A stretch of 64,000 bases of DNA from Opitutia bacterium (GTDB taxonomy: Bacteria > Verrucomicrobiota > Verrucomicrobiia > Opitutales > Opitutaceae): the NCBI GenBank assembly GCA_947474365.1, contig CANJIU010000027.1, positions 1 to 64,000 on the forward strand, in the 5' to 3' direction. Shown piece by piece: positions 16,931 to 25,552 of the stretch (positions are counted from its first letter, which is position 1; each line of letters opens with the position of its first letter). The notes under the pieces are model-generated. The model did not search any database and was not told the DNA's origin. It saw only the letters and a list, made by a program, of their open reading frames with translations. Position numbers and translations under genes: made by a program.

Positions 16931-17836
16931 GTGTCCCCGCTCGACACGGCGGGACGATTTTGCGTGCCTCCCGCAGTGACCGCTCACCCTCAACTCACGA
17001 TCCTCGCACCCGGCCTGCTCGGCGGCTCAGTCGCCCGCGCGGCACGCGTGCACGTCGCGGCGCAGCGAATCGTGATCTGGGCCCGCCGGCCGGAGGCCCG
17101 GCTCAAGTTGCGCGACCAGCCGTGGTGTGACGCCATCGCCGATACGCCCGAGGAAGCGGTGCGCAATGCGAGCATCGTCGTCATCGCGGCCCCGGTAGAC
17201 GCCATCGTGCCACTCGCCCGGCAAATTGCTCCCGCGCTGCCTCCCGGAGCCTTGGTCACCGACGTCGGCAGCGTGAAGGGGGAAATCTCCCGGCTCGGCG
17301 GCGCAGCACTCGCGCCGCACGCGCATTTCATCGGCGCCCATCCCATGGCTGGTTCGGAGAAAACCGGCTGGGAACACGGCGCCGCCGGCCTTTTCGAAAA
17401 TCGCACCTGCTTTGTCACGCCGCTGCCCGGGAGCGACGCCCGCGCGGTTGCGGACGTGGTCGCCTTCTGGAGCAAGCTCGGGGCCGAGGTAGTGACGGTC
17501 GATCCCGACCGGCACGACGAAATCGTCGCGCACATCAGCCACCTCCCGCAGGTCATCGCCTCAAGTCTCTGCGCGTTTCTCGCCCAAAAAAATCCGACCT
17601 GGCGCAACTACGCCGGTGGTGGTCTCCGGGACACCACGCGAATCGCCGGCAGCGACGCCCAGCTCTGGCGCACCATCCTCGAACAAAACCGTGACGAGGT
17701 GCTGCGCGCGCTCGGGAAATTTCAGGACGAATTGCACGCGTTTCAAGCTGCCCTGGCGAATCGTGACTACGTCGACGTCGTCGCCCGGATGGAACGCGGC
17801 AAGGCGTATCGCGATCAGTTCCGCCCGCGCCCCTAA
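16931..17836 (+). CDS. tyrA: Prephenate dehydrogenase
   Basis: About 301 residues from GTG 16931, or 286 from an in-frame GTG at 16976. ILAPGLLGGSVARA near the N-terminus is the NAD-binding Rossmann motif; VTDVGSVKGEI, GAHPMAGSEKTGWEHG and the histidine in HISHLPQVIASSL are catalytic landmarks of the TyrA family. It oxidatively decarboxylates prephenate (or arogenate) in tyrosine synthesis. No ACT or chorismate mutase domain is attached. It converges on bshA with a 12-base gap. Confidence 0.93.
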   Translation: MSPLDTAGRFCVPPAVTAHPQLTILAPGLLGGSVARAARVHVAAQRIVIWARRPEARLKLRDQPWCDAIADTPEEAVRNASIVVIAAPVDAIVPLARQIAPALPPGALVTDVGSVKGEISRLGGAALAPHAHFIGAHPMAGSEKTGWEHGAAGLFENRTCFVTPLPGSDARAVADVVAFWSKLGAEVVTVDPDRHDEIVAHISHLPQVIASSLCAFLAQKNPTWRNYAGGGLRDTTRIAGSDAQLWRTILEQNRDEVLRALGKFQDELHAFQAALANRDYVDVVARMERGKAYRDQFRPRP

Positions 17837-17848
17837 CCCGCGGCGCCG

Positions 17849-18985
17849 TTACGCTCCGCACACTCGCCGGTAAAGCGCCTCGTAGCGCGGCACAATGGCG
17901 TCCGCCGAGAAGAGTTCCCGCGCGCGACCCTTCGCCGCCTGACCAAGCCGCGCCCGCTCCACCGGATCGCGCAGCAGCGATTCCACGCCCCGCGCGAGTG
18001 AATCCGCGTCTCCGACCGGTACGAGCACGCCGGACTCCCCCGAAACCACGACCTCGGGAATCCCGCCGACCGCCGTCGAGACACTCGGGCAGCCAAACCA
18101 CATTCCTTCGAGAATGCTGAGGCAAAAGCTCTCGGACTCGGAGGCAAACAAACCGAGATCCGCCGCCTGCAGATAGTCCTCCACTTCGATCACTTTTTCC
18201 CGCACCAAAACCCGGTCGGCAATTCCGAGGCGCCGCAGGTGCAGGCTGAACGGGGAAAAATCGCCGCCCGCGAGGATCACCAGTTTGAAGGCGTCCCGCG
18301 GCCGCACGCGGGCCACGGCGTCAAGCAAGAGATCGATCCGCTTCACCGGCCGCAAATTCGAGAGATGCACCACCATCGCCTCGTCCCGCAACCCGAGCTC
18401 AGCCCGAACCTCCTCCCGAGATCGCCGCGGCACCTTTGGCTCGAAAAAATTGTGGATGACATCGATCCGCCGCTCGATGCCCAGCAACCGCTGCGTTTCA
18501 TCCCTCAGCCAACCGGAGACCGCCGTCACGGCATCGGAACAATTGAGGGCATGGCGGATGGCCGGACCATAGCCGGCATCGCGGCCCAGCAGCGTCGTGT
18601 CGGTGCCGTGGAGCGTGGTCACCACTTTCGGCTGGCGCCCTTCCGGCAGCATCGACCGCGCAAGAATGGCCGCCGTGGCATGCGGCACCGCGTAATGCAC
18701 GTGCAGCACGTCGAGGGCGTAATCGCGCGTGACCTCGGCCATCTTGACCGACAGCGGAAGCGTATAATCCGGATAGCGGAACAACTCGTAGTCGTTGATC
18801 ACGACCGGGTGAAAGTGCAGACGCGGAGCGTTCGCCGGCATGCGAAAGGGGCGCTCGTAGGCAATAAAGTGCACCTCATGACCTCGCCGTGCCAGATCCT
18901 CGCCCAAGGCCGACGCGAGGATGCCGCTGCCGCCGACTGACGGATAGCAGGTAATGCCGATTTTCAGTGGGCGGGGTTCCGGCAT
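17849..18985 (-). CDS. bshA: Bacillithiol glycosyltransferase BshA
   Basis: 378 residues, the normal length for BshA. The sequence LKIGITCYPSVGGSGILASAL at the N-terminus, HVHYAVPHATAAILA, TTLHGTDTTLLG and the C-terminal GT4 region (SESESFCLSILEGMW) are specific for BshA, which joins GlcNAc from UDP-GlcNAc to L-malate. The ATG at 18985 lies 2 bases after the bshB1 stop; a TTG at 18991 would overlap it. It is the last gene of the unit that also encodes BshB1 and a BshC-like protein, so this is the first pathway step transcribed last. Confidence 0.95.
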   Translation of the reverse strand: MPEPRPLKIGITCYPSVGGSGILASALGEDLARRGHEVHFIAYERPFRMPANAPRLHFHPVVINDYELFRYPDYTLPLSVKMAEVTRDYALDVLHVHYAVPHATAAILARSMLPEGRQPKVVTTLHGTDTTLLGRDAGYGPAIRHALNCSDAVTAVSGWLRDETQRLLGIERRIDVIHNFFEPKVPRRSREEVRAELGLRDEAMVVHLSNLRPVKRIDLLLDAVARVRPRDAFKLVILAGGDFSPFSLHLRRLGIADRVLVREKVIEVEDYLQAADLGLFASESESFCLSILEGMWFGCPSVSTAVGGIPEVVVSGESGVLVPVGDADSLARGVESLLRDPVERARLGQAAKGRARELFSADAIVPRYEALYRRVCGA

Positions 18986-18987
18986 GC

Positions 18988-19713
18988 TCAAAACCGCCGC
19001 GCGGCCCGCTCCAACGCCACGAGTGAGTCGACGACAATCGCATCCCCCGGAAAAAGCGGGATGGCATGCCCGAGGCCGGCGCGCAGTCCGTTCAGCCGCG
19101 CGCGCGCGAGCTGAAGTTCGCCGTAATTGCGCGTGCGCATCTGCGAGGCATGCGCCGCCATCGCGGCGGTCCAGGTCGCGACGATTTCAGGGTCGGATAC
19201 ATCCACGAGCACGCGCCCGTGATCGGTCGGTTCCGCCTCCGGCGACACCGCGTAAAAAAACAATTGGCCGATGCCGTGGGGACGCTGGCGTTTCAATTCC
19301 CTCAGCCCACCATATCGCGCCAACCGGGCCGCATCGCGCACCAATCGGCCGAGACACACGTGGTCGGGGTGCTGGTTTTCCACCACACTCGGCGTGAGCA
19401 CGATCGATGGACGCAGCCGGCGAATGATGGCCGCCAATTTGATCGCATGCTGCGGTTTAACCTCAAAGTGGGCGTCGCCCCCGAGATTGACGAACTCAAT
19501 CATGGCGCCCAGCACCGCCGCGGCTTGCTTCGCCTCGCGGGTGCGCCCAGCCGGCGTGCCATTGCTGCCCGCCTCGCCACGCGAGCAGACCACGAAGTGC
19601 ACGCGCCGACCGTTCCGCGTTTCCCTCGCGATCACGCCGCCGCAGCCAAATTCGATGTCATCAGGGTGCGCGCCAAACGCGAGCAGCAGCCCGGCGTCAG
19701 TGGTAGGCTTCAT
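18988..19713 (-). CDS. bshB1: Bacillithiol deacetylase BshB1 (PIG-L family)
   Basis: 241 residues. LAFGAHPDDIEFGCGGVIARE (AHPDD at about 15-19) and VENQHPDHVCLGRLVRDA supply the zinc ligands of the PIG-L/LmbE fold; CSRGEAGSNGTPAGRTREA is typical of BshB1. It removes the acetyl group from GlcNAc-malate, giving GlcN-malate for BshC. The ATG at 19713 lies inside the end of the preceding BshC-like gene (17-base overlap), so the two are translationally linked. Confidence 0.95.
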   Translation of the reverse strand: MKPTTDAGLLLAFGAHPDDIEFGCGGVIARETRNGRRVHFVVCSRGEAGSNGTPAGRTREAKQAAAVLGAMIEFVNLGGDAHFEVKPQHAIKLAAIIRRLRPSIVLTPSVVENQHPDHVCLGRLVRDAARLARYGGLRELKRQRPHGIGQLFFYAVSPEAEPTDHGRVLVDVSDPEIVATWTAAMAAHASQMRTRNYGELQLARARLNGLRAGLGHAIPLFPGDAIVVDSLVALERAARRF

Positions 19714-20461
19714 CGGAACGGTCGATGGGGTCACGGTTGACGAAAGTAATCTCAGGCGCGTCTTCCTTCCGCAAGTACGCTTGTTCGCCTGCTCCCGCGA
19801 TGTAGTGCGTGCACTGCAACACCGTCTGCATCCAGCGGAGGCGCGTGTCACGGGTGGGAGTGACCTGTTCCTTGGCGAATTCCATCGTCGGCAGCGACAG
19901 GTAACTCTCGCCACCCTCGTGCAGCTTTGGCCCGCCGTCGAGCCAGCGCGCCCGCACAACCTCCCCGGCGTACGGCAGGTCGACAAAAAAATCCGCGACC
20001 TCGCAGGCCGCCCGACGCACCGCCGGATCGCTCGACCGCACGACGCGCACGCCCTCGAGCAACCCCATCCGGCGGTACATCTCGAGGCAGAAATCGGCCG
20101 CGTTGGTGGCTGCGACCTGCTTGAACGCCTCGACCCAGCGGGGTTCGACGTACGCACCGAGCTGCCGCGCGGTGTTGGCCTGCCAGCCCGCCGGAATTCG
20201 TTTGAGAAACAGCGGCGACCACTTCCGCTGCACCTTGTTTTCGAAGGCAAAATTCAGCGTCGCGGGCTCGTTCGTCTTGCGATGGCGCAAAATCGTCTGC
20301 GTCTCGCGCGCATCGTGGTCGCTGTCGTGGCAGAAATAGACGATCTCGCCGCCAATCTCGGACTGGAGTCGTCGCGCCGTCTCAAACTTGGCAAAGAGAA
20401 AGCGGCGCGGGAAAAATCCGCACGGCTGCTGGCCGAAACAAATTACCGGCGACGCGCTCAT
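19697..20461 (-). CDS. Compact BshC-like protein (candidate bacillithiol cysteine ligase, core domain only)
   Basis: 254 residues, no family assigned at first sight, but four landmarks of BshC occur in order: CFGQQP at 9-13 (BshC GGQQ), CHDSDHDARET at 45-54 (BshC GEDHDLDEI), RSSDPAVRR at 142-150 (BshC NSGDPGIKK) and YIAGAGEQAY at 220-229 (BshC FIAGPGEINYW). Canonical BshC has about 540 residues, with a Rossmann-type core, inserted peptides and a C-terminal coiled coil. Here the two halves of the core are present while the inserts are short and the coiled coil is missing. The gene overlaps the symporter before it (ATGA) and bshB1 after it. Adding cysteine to GlcN-malate is therefore the likely reaction; activity is inferred. 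Confidence 0.7.
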   Translation of the reverse strand: MSASPVICFGQQPCGFFPRRFLFAKFETARRLQSEIGGEIVYFCHDSDHDARETQTILRHRKTNEPATLNFAFENKVQRKWSPLFLKRIPAGWQANTARQLGAYVEPRWVEAFKQVAATNAADFCLEMYRRMGLLEGVRVVRSSDPAVRRAACEVADFFVDLPYAGEVVRARWLDGGPKLHEGGESYLSLPTMEFAKEQVTPTRDTRLRWMQTVLQCTHYIAGAGEQAYLRKEDAPEITFVNRDPIDRSDEAYH

Positions 20462-22170
20462 GCGGGCACCGGCACCTTTCTCGGCGGGAGCATCGTCTGC
20501 AGGATCAGGCTGAACACCACGCAGGCGGTGCAGCCGATGGGATTGAGCCAGAGGTAACCGATTTCGTGCGCCGGATAAAATTTACCGAACAGGTAGATGC
20601 CCACCACGACCAGTTGCGCCGCGACCGCCGCCCAAAACACGGCCGTGCCCCCGACGTGTTTCAGGAAGAACGCCACGATGAAAACGCCAAGCAGGGCTGG
20701 ATAAAAAATCGACGCCACGATGTTGAGATACTCGATCAGGTTCTCCGCCAGCCGGACGAAGAGCGCGAAACAAATGGCGAACACACCCCAGAGCGCCGTG
20801 AAGCGTTTGGCGTTGCGTACATTCCTGGCCTCGTCGTGCGCCGCCAGCGGCCGGAAATGCCGCCAGAGGTCGATGGTGCTGGTCGTGCCGAGGGCGTTGA
20901 GTTCGCCGGCTTTGGATGAGAGCGCCGAGGCAAACATGACGGCGATCAGCAGGCCGATCACTCCGTGGGGCAATTGGGTCAGGACGAACGTGATGAAGAC
21001 GTAGTCCGAATCCTTGGTCTTGGCCCGCGGGTCCGCGGCGAGCAACGCGTCCTTCGCCTCCTTGCGCACCGCCTCAATTTTCTTCTGCGCCGACACCAGC
21101 GCGGCGCGACTCGAGGTCTCAATCAACGGATCGCCGCCCTCGCGGGCATCCGCCCAGGCCTTGGCGGCGGCCGCCCGTTGGGCATGCAGCGCGGTGTGCT
21201 TTGCCTCGATGGCGCGAAATTTCGCCGCGTCGGGCCCCTCCACGTGTCGCCGCCACTCGGTCTGGTTGAAAAAGACCGGCGTGGCCGGCTGAAACGTGTA
21301 GAAGACGAAGAGCAGCGCCCCGAGGATCACGATGAAGAACTGCATCGGGATCTTGAAAACCGCGTTGAACATCAGGCCGAGACGTCCTTCCCGCAGCGCC
21401 GCACCACCGATGTAACGCTGCACCTGCGACTGATCGGTGCCGAAATACGAAAGCGACAGAAACAGTCCGCCGAGCATCCCGCTCCAAAACGTGTAACGTC
21501 GCTCAAGATCCGGTGTGAAATCCACGGCCTGGAGCTTGCCCATCGCACCAGCGAGGTGCACCGCATCCGGCGGCAGTTTCCAGAGCAGGACGCCGAACGC
21601 CGTGATCATCCCGCCAAAGATCACGCCCATCTGCCATTTCTGGGTAAGGTTTACCGCCGCACTTCCCCCGGTCACGGTGTACACGATGGCCAGCAATCCG
21701 GTGAACACGATCGTGAGCTCAAGCTGCCATCCCAACACAGTGGAAAGGATGATGGCCGGCGCGTAAATCGTGATGCCGGCCTGAATGCCGCGTTGCAGGA
21801 GGAACAGCGCCGCTCCGAGCAGGCGGGTCTTCGCGTCGAAGCGTTTTCCGAGGTACTCATACGCCGTGTAGACACCGAGCTTGCGGTAAATCGGCAGGAA
21901 CACGGCGCACACAATGATCAAGGCGAGCGGCAGCCCAAAATAATTCTGGATGAAGGCGATTCCGCTCTCGTAGGCCTGCCCCGGCAGCGAGAGATACGTG
22001 ATCGTGCTCGCCTGCGTCGCCATCACCGACAACCCGATCGTCCCCCACTTCGTCGTGTGGTTGCCCTTCAGATAGGTGTTGAGGTTGTCGGTGTGGCGCG
22101 TGCGCCAGGTCCCGTAGGCCGCGATTCCCAGCATCGTCCCCAGCAGCACGATCCAATCGATTGGGTTCAT
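20458..22170 (-). CDS. Sodium/solute symporter (SSS family) with cytoplasmic or periplasmic helical insert
   Basis: 570 residues and about 13 membrane helices. ATQASTITYLSLPGQAYESG and the following helices are typical of the SSS/solute-sodium symporter family. Between two helices, residues of about 296-388 form a soluble, Ala/Glu/Lys-rich insert (KFRAIEAKHTALHAQRAAAA and on) predicted helical, not found in classical PutP or SGLT but present in a subfamily known from Bacteroidetes. The substrate is unknown. The gene is coupled by ATGA overlaps both to the 46-residue membrane peptide before it and the BshC-like gene after it, so it might import a precursor of bacillithiol or a product of the secreted PIG-L hydrolase. 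Confidence 0.88.
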   Translation of the reverse strand: MNPIDWIVLLGTMLGIAAYGTWRTRHTDNLNTYLKGNHTTKWGTIGLSVMATQASTITYLSLPGQAYESGIAFIQNYFGLPLALIIVCAVFLPIYRKLGVYTAYEYLGKRFDAKTRLLGAALFLLQRGIQAGITIYAPAIILSTVLGWQLELTIVFTGLLAIVYTVTGGSAAVNLTQKWQMGVIFGGMITAFGVLLWKLPPDAVHLAGAMGKLQAVDFTPDLERRYTFWSGMLGGLFLSLSYFGTDQSQVQRYIGGAALREGRLGLMFNAVFKIPMQFFIVILGALLFVFYTFQPATPVFFNQTEWRRHVEGPDAAKFRAIEAKHTALHAQRAAAAKAWADAREGGDPLIETSSRAALVSAQKKIEAVRKEAKDALLAADPRAKTKDSDYVFITFVLTQLPHGVIGLLIAVMFASALSSKAGELNALGTTSTIDLWRHFRPLAAHDEARNVRNAKRFTALWGVFAICFALFVRLAENLIEYLNIVASIFYPALLGVFIVAFFLKHVGGTAVFWAAVAAQLVVVGIYLFGKFYPAHEIGYLWLNPIGCTACVVFSLILQTMLPPRKVPVPA

Positions 22171-22307
22171 GCGTAAGCGCGCGAAAAGATCGCAAGGGCG
22201 ACGACCGTCAGCAGGAACACCCCGAACACAAAGAAGTACACCGACCGCCAGCTGCGGAAACCGGGCACGCCGGGCGACTCGTCGTCAGGAGGAGGCACGC
22301 GCTTCAT
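22167..22307 (-). CDS. 46-residue single-pass membrane peptide, likely symporter accessory subunit
   Basis: A short frame between PIG-L and symporter genes. ATG 22307-22305 overlaps the PIG-L stop as ATGA and its own TGA overlaps the symporter ATG, again as ATGA. The product has a Pro/Asp-rich head (MKRVPPPDDESPGVPGFRSW) and one hydrophobic helix (VYFFVFGVFLLTVVALAIF) with a short basic end. Two perfect translational-coupling overlaps on both sides make it almost certainly a gene. Small one- or two-helix partners are known for several SSS transporters; that role is inferred here. Confidence 0.8.
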   Translation of the reverse strand: MKRVPPPDDESPGVPGFRSWRSVYFFVFGVFLLTVVALAIFSRAYA

Positions 22308-24841
22308 CGTCCCAGGGAAACGAGGTTGGCAAACAAGCGGTACGCACCCGACACGCCCGCGGGCAGCTGGCGGAAAAACGCGAGTCCCGTGTAGACGTAA
22401 TAGCCTTTCCCGGATTGGGCGATCAACACCCCGCTGGACAGCGGCTCTTCTCCGGGATCACTCATCGCGAGAATTGTCGCATAACGGTTCCCATCCCAAC
22501 GGCTCGGAAAATAGGCGCCACGCTCCTGGACCCAGCCGTCGAAATCCACGGGCCCGATTCGGTTCGGGATGTTTAACGCGGGATGATCGGGCGCCAGAAA
22601 CGTGACCGGCGCGTTCTCGTCGGTCACGCGCCATTTCGGAGGATCGCCCTGAATGGAAATCGGGAACGGCCCCAACTGCTCGGCTCTCAAGCCCGTGGGC
22701 CGGTTGTACTGTGCAATCACGGTTCCGCCGCGTTCGACATAAGCGAACAAGGCCGACAGGTTCGCGGCAAGATCCCGCCGTTCGTTGAACGCCCGGACGC
22801 CGATTACCACGGCATCGAGCCCCTGCAATTGCCCGGGCGTCAGATCTGAGCCCCTGAGCGTCTTAACCTGATAGCCGAGTTGCTCCAGGTTTTCCACGGT
22901 GTCATCGCCCGCACCCGGCACGTAGCCGACCGTCCGGCCCCGAATCGCAAAATCGAAACTCACGACCCGCGCCCGGGCCGGCGGCTGGAGAATTTGCCGC
23001 GGGATGTGATCGTAGCGGATCTCGGTCCGAAGGTTGGAGTAGCGCTTCCCGTCGATTTCAACCGAAGCGGTGATTCGCCCCTTTGCCGCCTGTGCGGGCG
23101 AGGTCACGGAAAACGTGAAGCCCGTCCTGGCCCCGCTTTTCGCCAGACGAAAGTCGTGCGACGCCGGGGAAACTGTCCAACCCGCGGGTACCGCCAACTT
23201 GAGTTTGCCGGAGGCCCCGGCCCGTACCGCCGTCACGTCAACCGCCACGGACTGGGTGGACCCGGGTCTGAACAGCGAGACGTTGGCCCCAAAATGCAGC
23301 GACACCGGCGACACCACATCGACGCGACGGCGCATTTCGCCCTTCGCTCCTTTTTCGACCCGCACCGCCTCGCCCGCCAGCACCATCGTCTGGGCACCCA
23401 CCTCGAGCACGTATTCGACCGGGAACGAAGGCGGATTTTCCGGACGACCAATCAGGCCGGGGTCGTCGACCCGGAAGATTCCCGCCGCGCCGTCTTCACG
23501 CAGCCAATACGGCTGGGTCAGCACGGTGTCGGGCGGAACCACCCTCGACTCCTCCAAGACCGCCGCTTCGTTTTGAACAAGGGCACGCGTCGCATCGAGT
23601 TCTCCCGGCAAAATCGGCGTGCGCACCGACACCAACCGGACCGGAACCGTCGACGTCACCCGCACCGCATGTCGCAGCTTCAAGGTCTCACCCGGCGACA
23701 CCTCTGCCTTGTCCGCCGTGGTCTCCACTGAAAGCCCGAGACAGGATTGCAGGATCCGGTCGAGTTGACCGCGCTTGTCGTCGACCAAGGGATCGGACGG
23801 AAGCGCCGCCACCAGCGCGCGAATTGCCAGTAGCGCAGGTACACTCGCCGCCGGCTCCTCTCCGTTGAAACCCGCGATGGCCTTTGCCGCCAGTTGACCC
23901 ACTTCCGCCCCGCCCGGCACGCGTGCCCATGTTGTGTCGACGCCTTCCATGATGTCTTCCGTGGCGGGTTCTCCGCCCATCAGTACAAACGTCTGCAGAT
24001 TGGAACCACCACCGCCACGTCCGCCGAAATTTCCAAAACCCTGCGTGATGTGCCGTCCGCGGCTACGGCTGGCGATGGAGCCAAACGACTCGCCCGTGAC
24101 GGGATCGTCACCGCCAATCTCAACTTGAATCGAAGGCGCGCCGGCGGCTCCACTCCGGCCACCACCGCCCCCCCCGCGACCCGGCCCGCCGCCATTCAAC
24201 ATCACGCGCTTGGGCTGCCACACCGTGAGGCCCTGCGCGAGCTGCTCCGGATAGGCGCTGGGATCACCCGCCAATTTGAACGCTTCGATACCCAGCAGAC
24301 CTGAGGCGGTGTGATGCCCGTGCGTGCCGCCACCGGTCGGGGAAAAACGTGTGACGATGACGTCGGGACGAAATTGCCGAATGACACGAACGACGTCGCC
24401 GAGCACCTGGGCGCGATCCCAAATCCGCAGCGCCTCGTCGACCGACTTCGAGTAACCAAAATCAATCGCCCGGGTGAAAAACTGCCGGCCGCTGTCAATC
24501 TGGCGCGCGGCGAGCAGTTCCTGCGTCCGGGCCACGCCGAGTTTTTCGTCGAACTCCGAGCCGATTTCGTTCTGGCCGCCGTCGCCGCGGGTCAGCGACA
24601 GATAGGCGGTGCGATATCCGCGGCCACGCGCAAAATAGGTGATTAGCGCCGTGTTCTCGTCGTCGGGGTGAGCCGCCACGTGCAACACCGTGCCGGTCGT
24701 CGCGAAACTGCGCAGATCCTGCAGAATCGCGGCGCCCGGGGCCACTTCACCGGAACGGACTCCGAGCGCCGCGGCGAAAAACGTGCACGCCGCCACCCCG
24801 CAACGGATGCGCCTGACGAAGTCGCGGGGCCGGCCGTGCAT
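22304..24841 (-). CDS. Large secreted PIG-L family hydrolase with C-terminal GATase-like domain
   Basis: 845 residues. An N-terminal signal (RRIRCGVAACTFFAAALG) is followed by a PIG-L/LmbE deacetylase domain: AAHPDDENTALITYF with AHPDDE at 57-62, and THGHHTASG with the third zinc ligand near 174-177. Between them and the later half is a Gly/Arg-rich stretch (about 217-235). The remainder has Ig-like segments and, near residues 680-760, a Rossmann-like part (AVVIGVRAFNERRDL, GGTVIAQYNRPTG) resembling class I glutamine amidotransferase/ThuA folds. Substrate unknown, probably an acetylated amino sugar conjugate outside the cytoplasm. It is coupled to a membrane peptide and symporter downstream. 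Confidence 0.85.
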   Translation of the reverse strand: MHGRPRDFVRRIRCGVAACTFFAAALGVRSGEVAPGAAILQDLRSFATTGTVLHVAAHPDDENTALITYFARGRGYRTAYLSLTRGDGGQNEIGSEFDEKLGVARTQELLAARQIDSGRQFFTRAIDFGYSKSVDEALRIWDRAQVLGDVVRVIRQFRPDVIVTRFSPTGGGTHGHHTASGLLGIEAFKLAGDPSAYPEQLAQGLTVWQPKRVMLNGGGPGRGGGGGGRSGAAGAPSIQVEIGGDDPVTGESFGSIASRSRGRHITQGFGNFGGRGGGGSNLQTFVLMGGEPATEDIMEGVDTTWARVPGGAEVGQLAAKAIAGFNGEEPAASVPALLAIRALVAALPSDPLVDDKRGQLDRILQSCLGLSVETTADKAEVSPGETLKLRHAVRVTSTVPVRLVSVRTPILPGELDATRALVQNEAAVLEESRVVPPDTVLTQPYWLREDGAAGIFRVDDPGLIGRPENPPSFPVEYVLEVGAQTMVLAGEAVRVEKGAKGEMRRRVDVVSPVSLHFGANVSLFRPGSTQSVAVDVTAVRAGASGKLKLAVPAGWTVSPASHDFRLAKSGARTGFTFSVTSPAQAAKGRITASVEIDGKRYSNLRTEIRYDHIPRQILQPPARARVVSFDFAIRGRTVGYVPGAGDDTVENLEQLGYQVKTLRGSDLTPGQLQGLDAVVIGVRAFNERRDLAANLSALFAYVERGGTVIAQYNRPTGLRAEQLGPFPISIQGDPPKWRVTDENAPVTFLAPDHPALNIPNRIGPVDFDGWVQERGAYFPSRWDGNRYATILAMSDPGEEPLSSGVLIAQSGKGYYVYTGLAFFRQLPAGVSGAYRLFANLVSLGR

Positions 24842-24846
24842 CGGGC

Positions 24847-25422
24847 TTATTTCTTATTGGTAAAAGCGACCGAATACTGCGTGTCCTCCCATGCCATCTT
24901 GATCACGCCGGCACCCGCGCCCGTCTTCTCAACTGCCATTGTGAAGGGATCAACATTGCCGTCGGTCTTGCCCTTCTTGAGGTCGATGCGGGCGAGTTCG
25001 TTGGCCTTCTCGTCCGCCTCCTTGTAGGGGATGCCCCACTGGCCGGTCTTCTTGTTGATGATCAGTTTCGCCGAACCGTCCGCCTGCGGGACGGTGAACA
25101 ATGAATAGGTGCCCGCTGCGAGCGAGTAGCCGCCGATCACAATGGGCTTCGCGACCGTCAGGAGCGTCGCCTCATTGGCTCCGGTGCGCCAGACTTGGCC
25201 ATAAGGCACGAGCCCTCCCCAAATTTTGCGGACCTCTCCGCTCTTGGGATTCTTGGCGCCGGGACGGCTGTAGGCGATTTTGACTTCGTTGCCGTCAATA
25301 TCGGCACTCACGGTGGCGGGCGGACTCGGACGGGCCTTCTTGGCCTTCTTTTCTTGGGCGAAGAGCGCGGTCGAACCGAGCACCGCAGCAGTTAAAAGGG
25401 CGATGAATTTGAATCGGGTCAT
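24847..25422 (-). CDS. Secreted DUF2911 protein (single domain)
   Basis: 191 residues. A signal peptide (TRFKFIALLTAAVLGSTALFAQ) is followed by a DUF2911 domain with the conserved YSRPGAKNPKSGEVRKIWG and PYGQVWRTGANEATLL, then YSLAAGTYSLFTVP. DUF2911 proteins are small exported proteins common in Bacteroidetes and Verrucomicrobia, with no established role. ATG 25422 is chosen because the signal starts there. It ends 5 bases before the PIG-L gene, so the two are probably cotranscribed. Confidence 0.85.
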   Translation of the reverse strand: MTRFKFIALLTAAVLGSTALFAQEKKAKKARPSPPATVSADIDGNEVKIAYSRPGAKNPKSGEVRKIWGGLVPYGQVWRTGANEATLLTVAKPIVIGGYSLAAGTYSLFTVPQADGSAKLIINKKTGQWGIPYKEADEKANELARIDLKKGKTDGNVDPFTMAVEKTGAGAGVIKMAWEDTQYSVAFTNKK

Positions 25423-25552
25423 GATGTTTTCAGGGGATTGAGCTAATCGGGGTGAAGTTGAAACCGCGGCGACACTGGCGGGCACTGGCGCAAACGCAAC
25501 CGTGTGGAGAGGGACGAATGAAGCCCCGGACGCTTGCGTCGAGGCCGACGGC

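Noticed and set aside
19714-20250. N-terminal extension of bshB1 into the preceding gene
   Set aside because: The extension is Arg/Ser/Cys-rich and lies out of frame within the BshC-like gene; BshB1 homology begins at the ATG at 19713.
18988-24841. Reading the large PIG-L protein as a second BshB or a bacillithiol-conjugate amidase
   Set aside because: It has a signal peptide and a very long C-terminal region with amidotransferase-like fold, unlike cytoplasmic BshB or Bca; left as unknown substrate.
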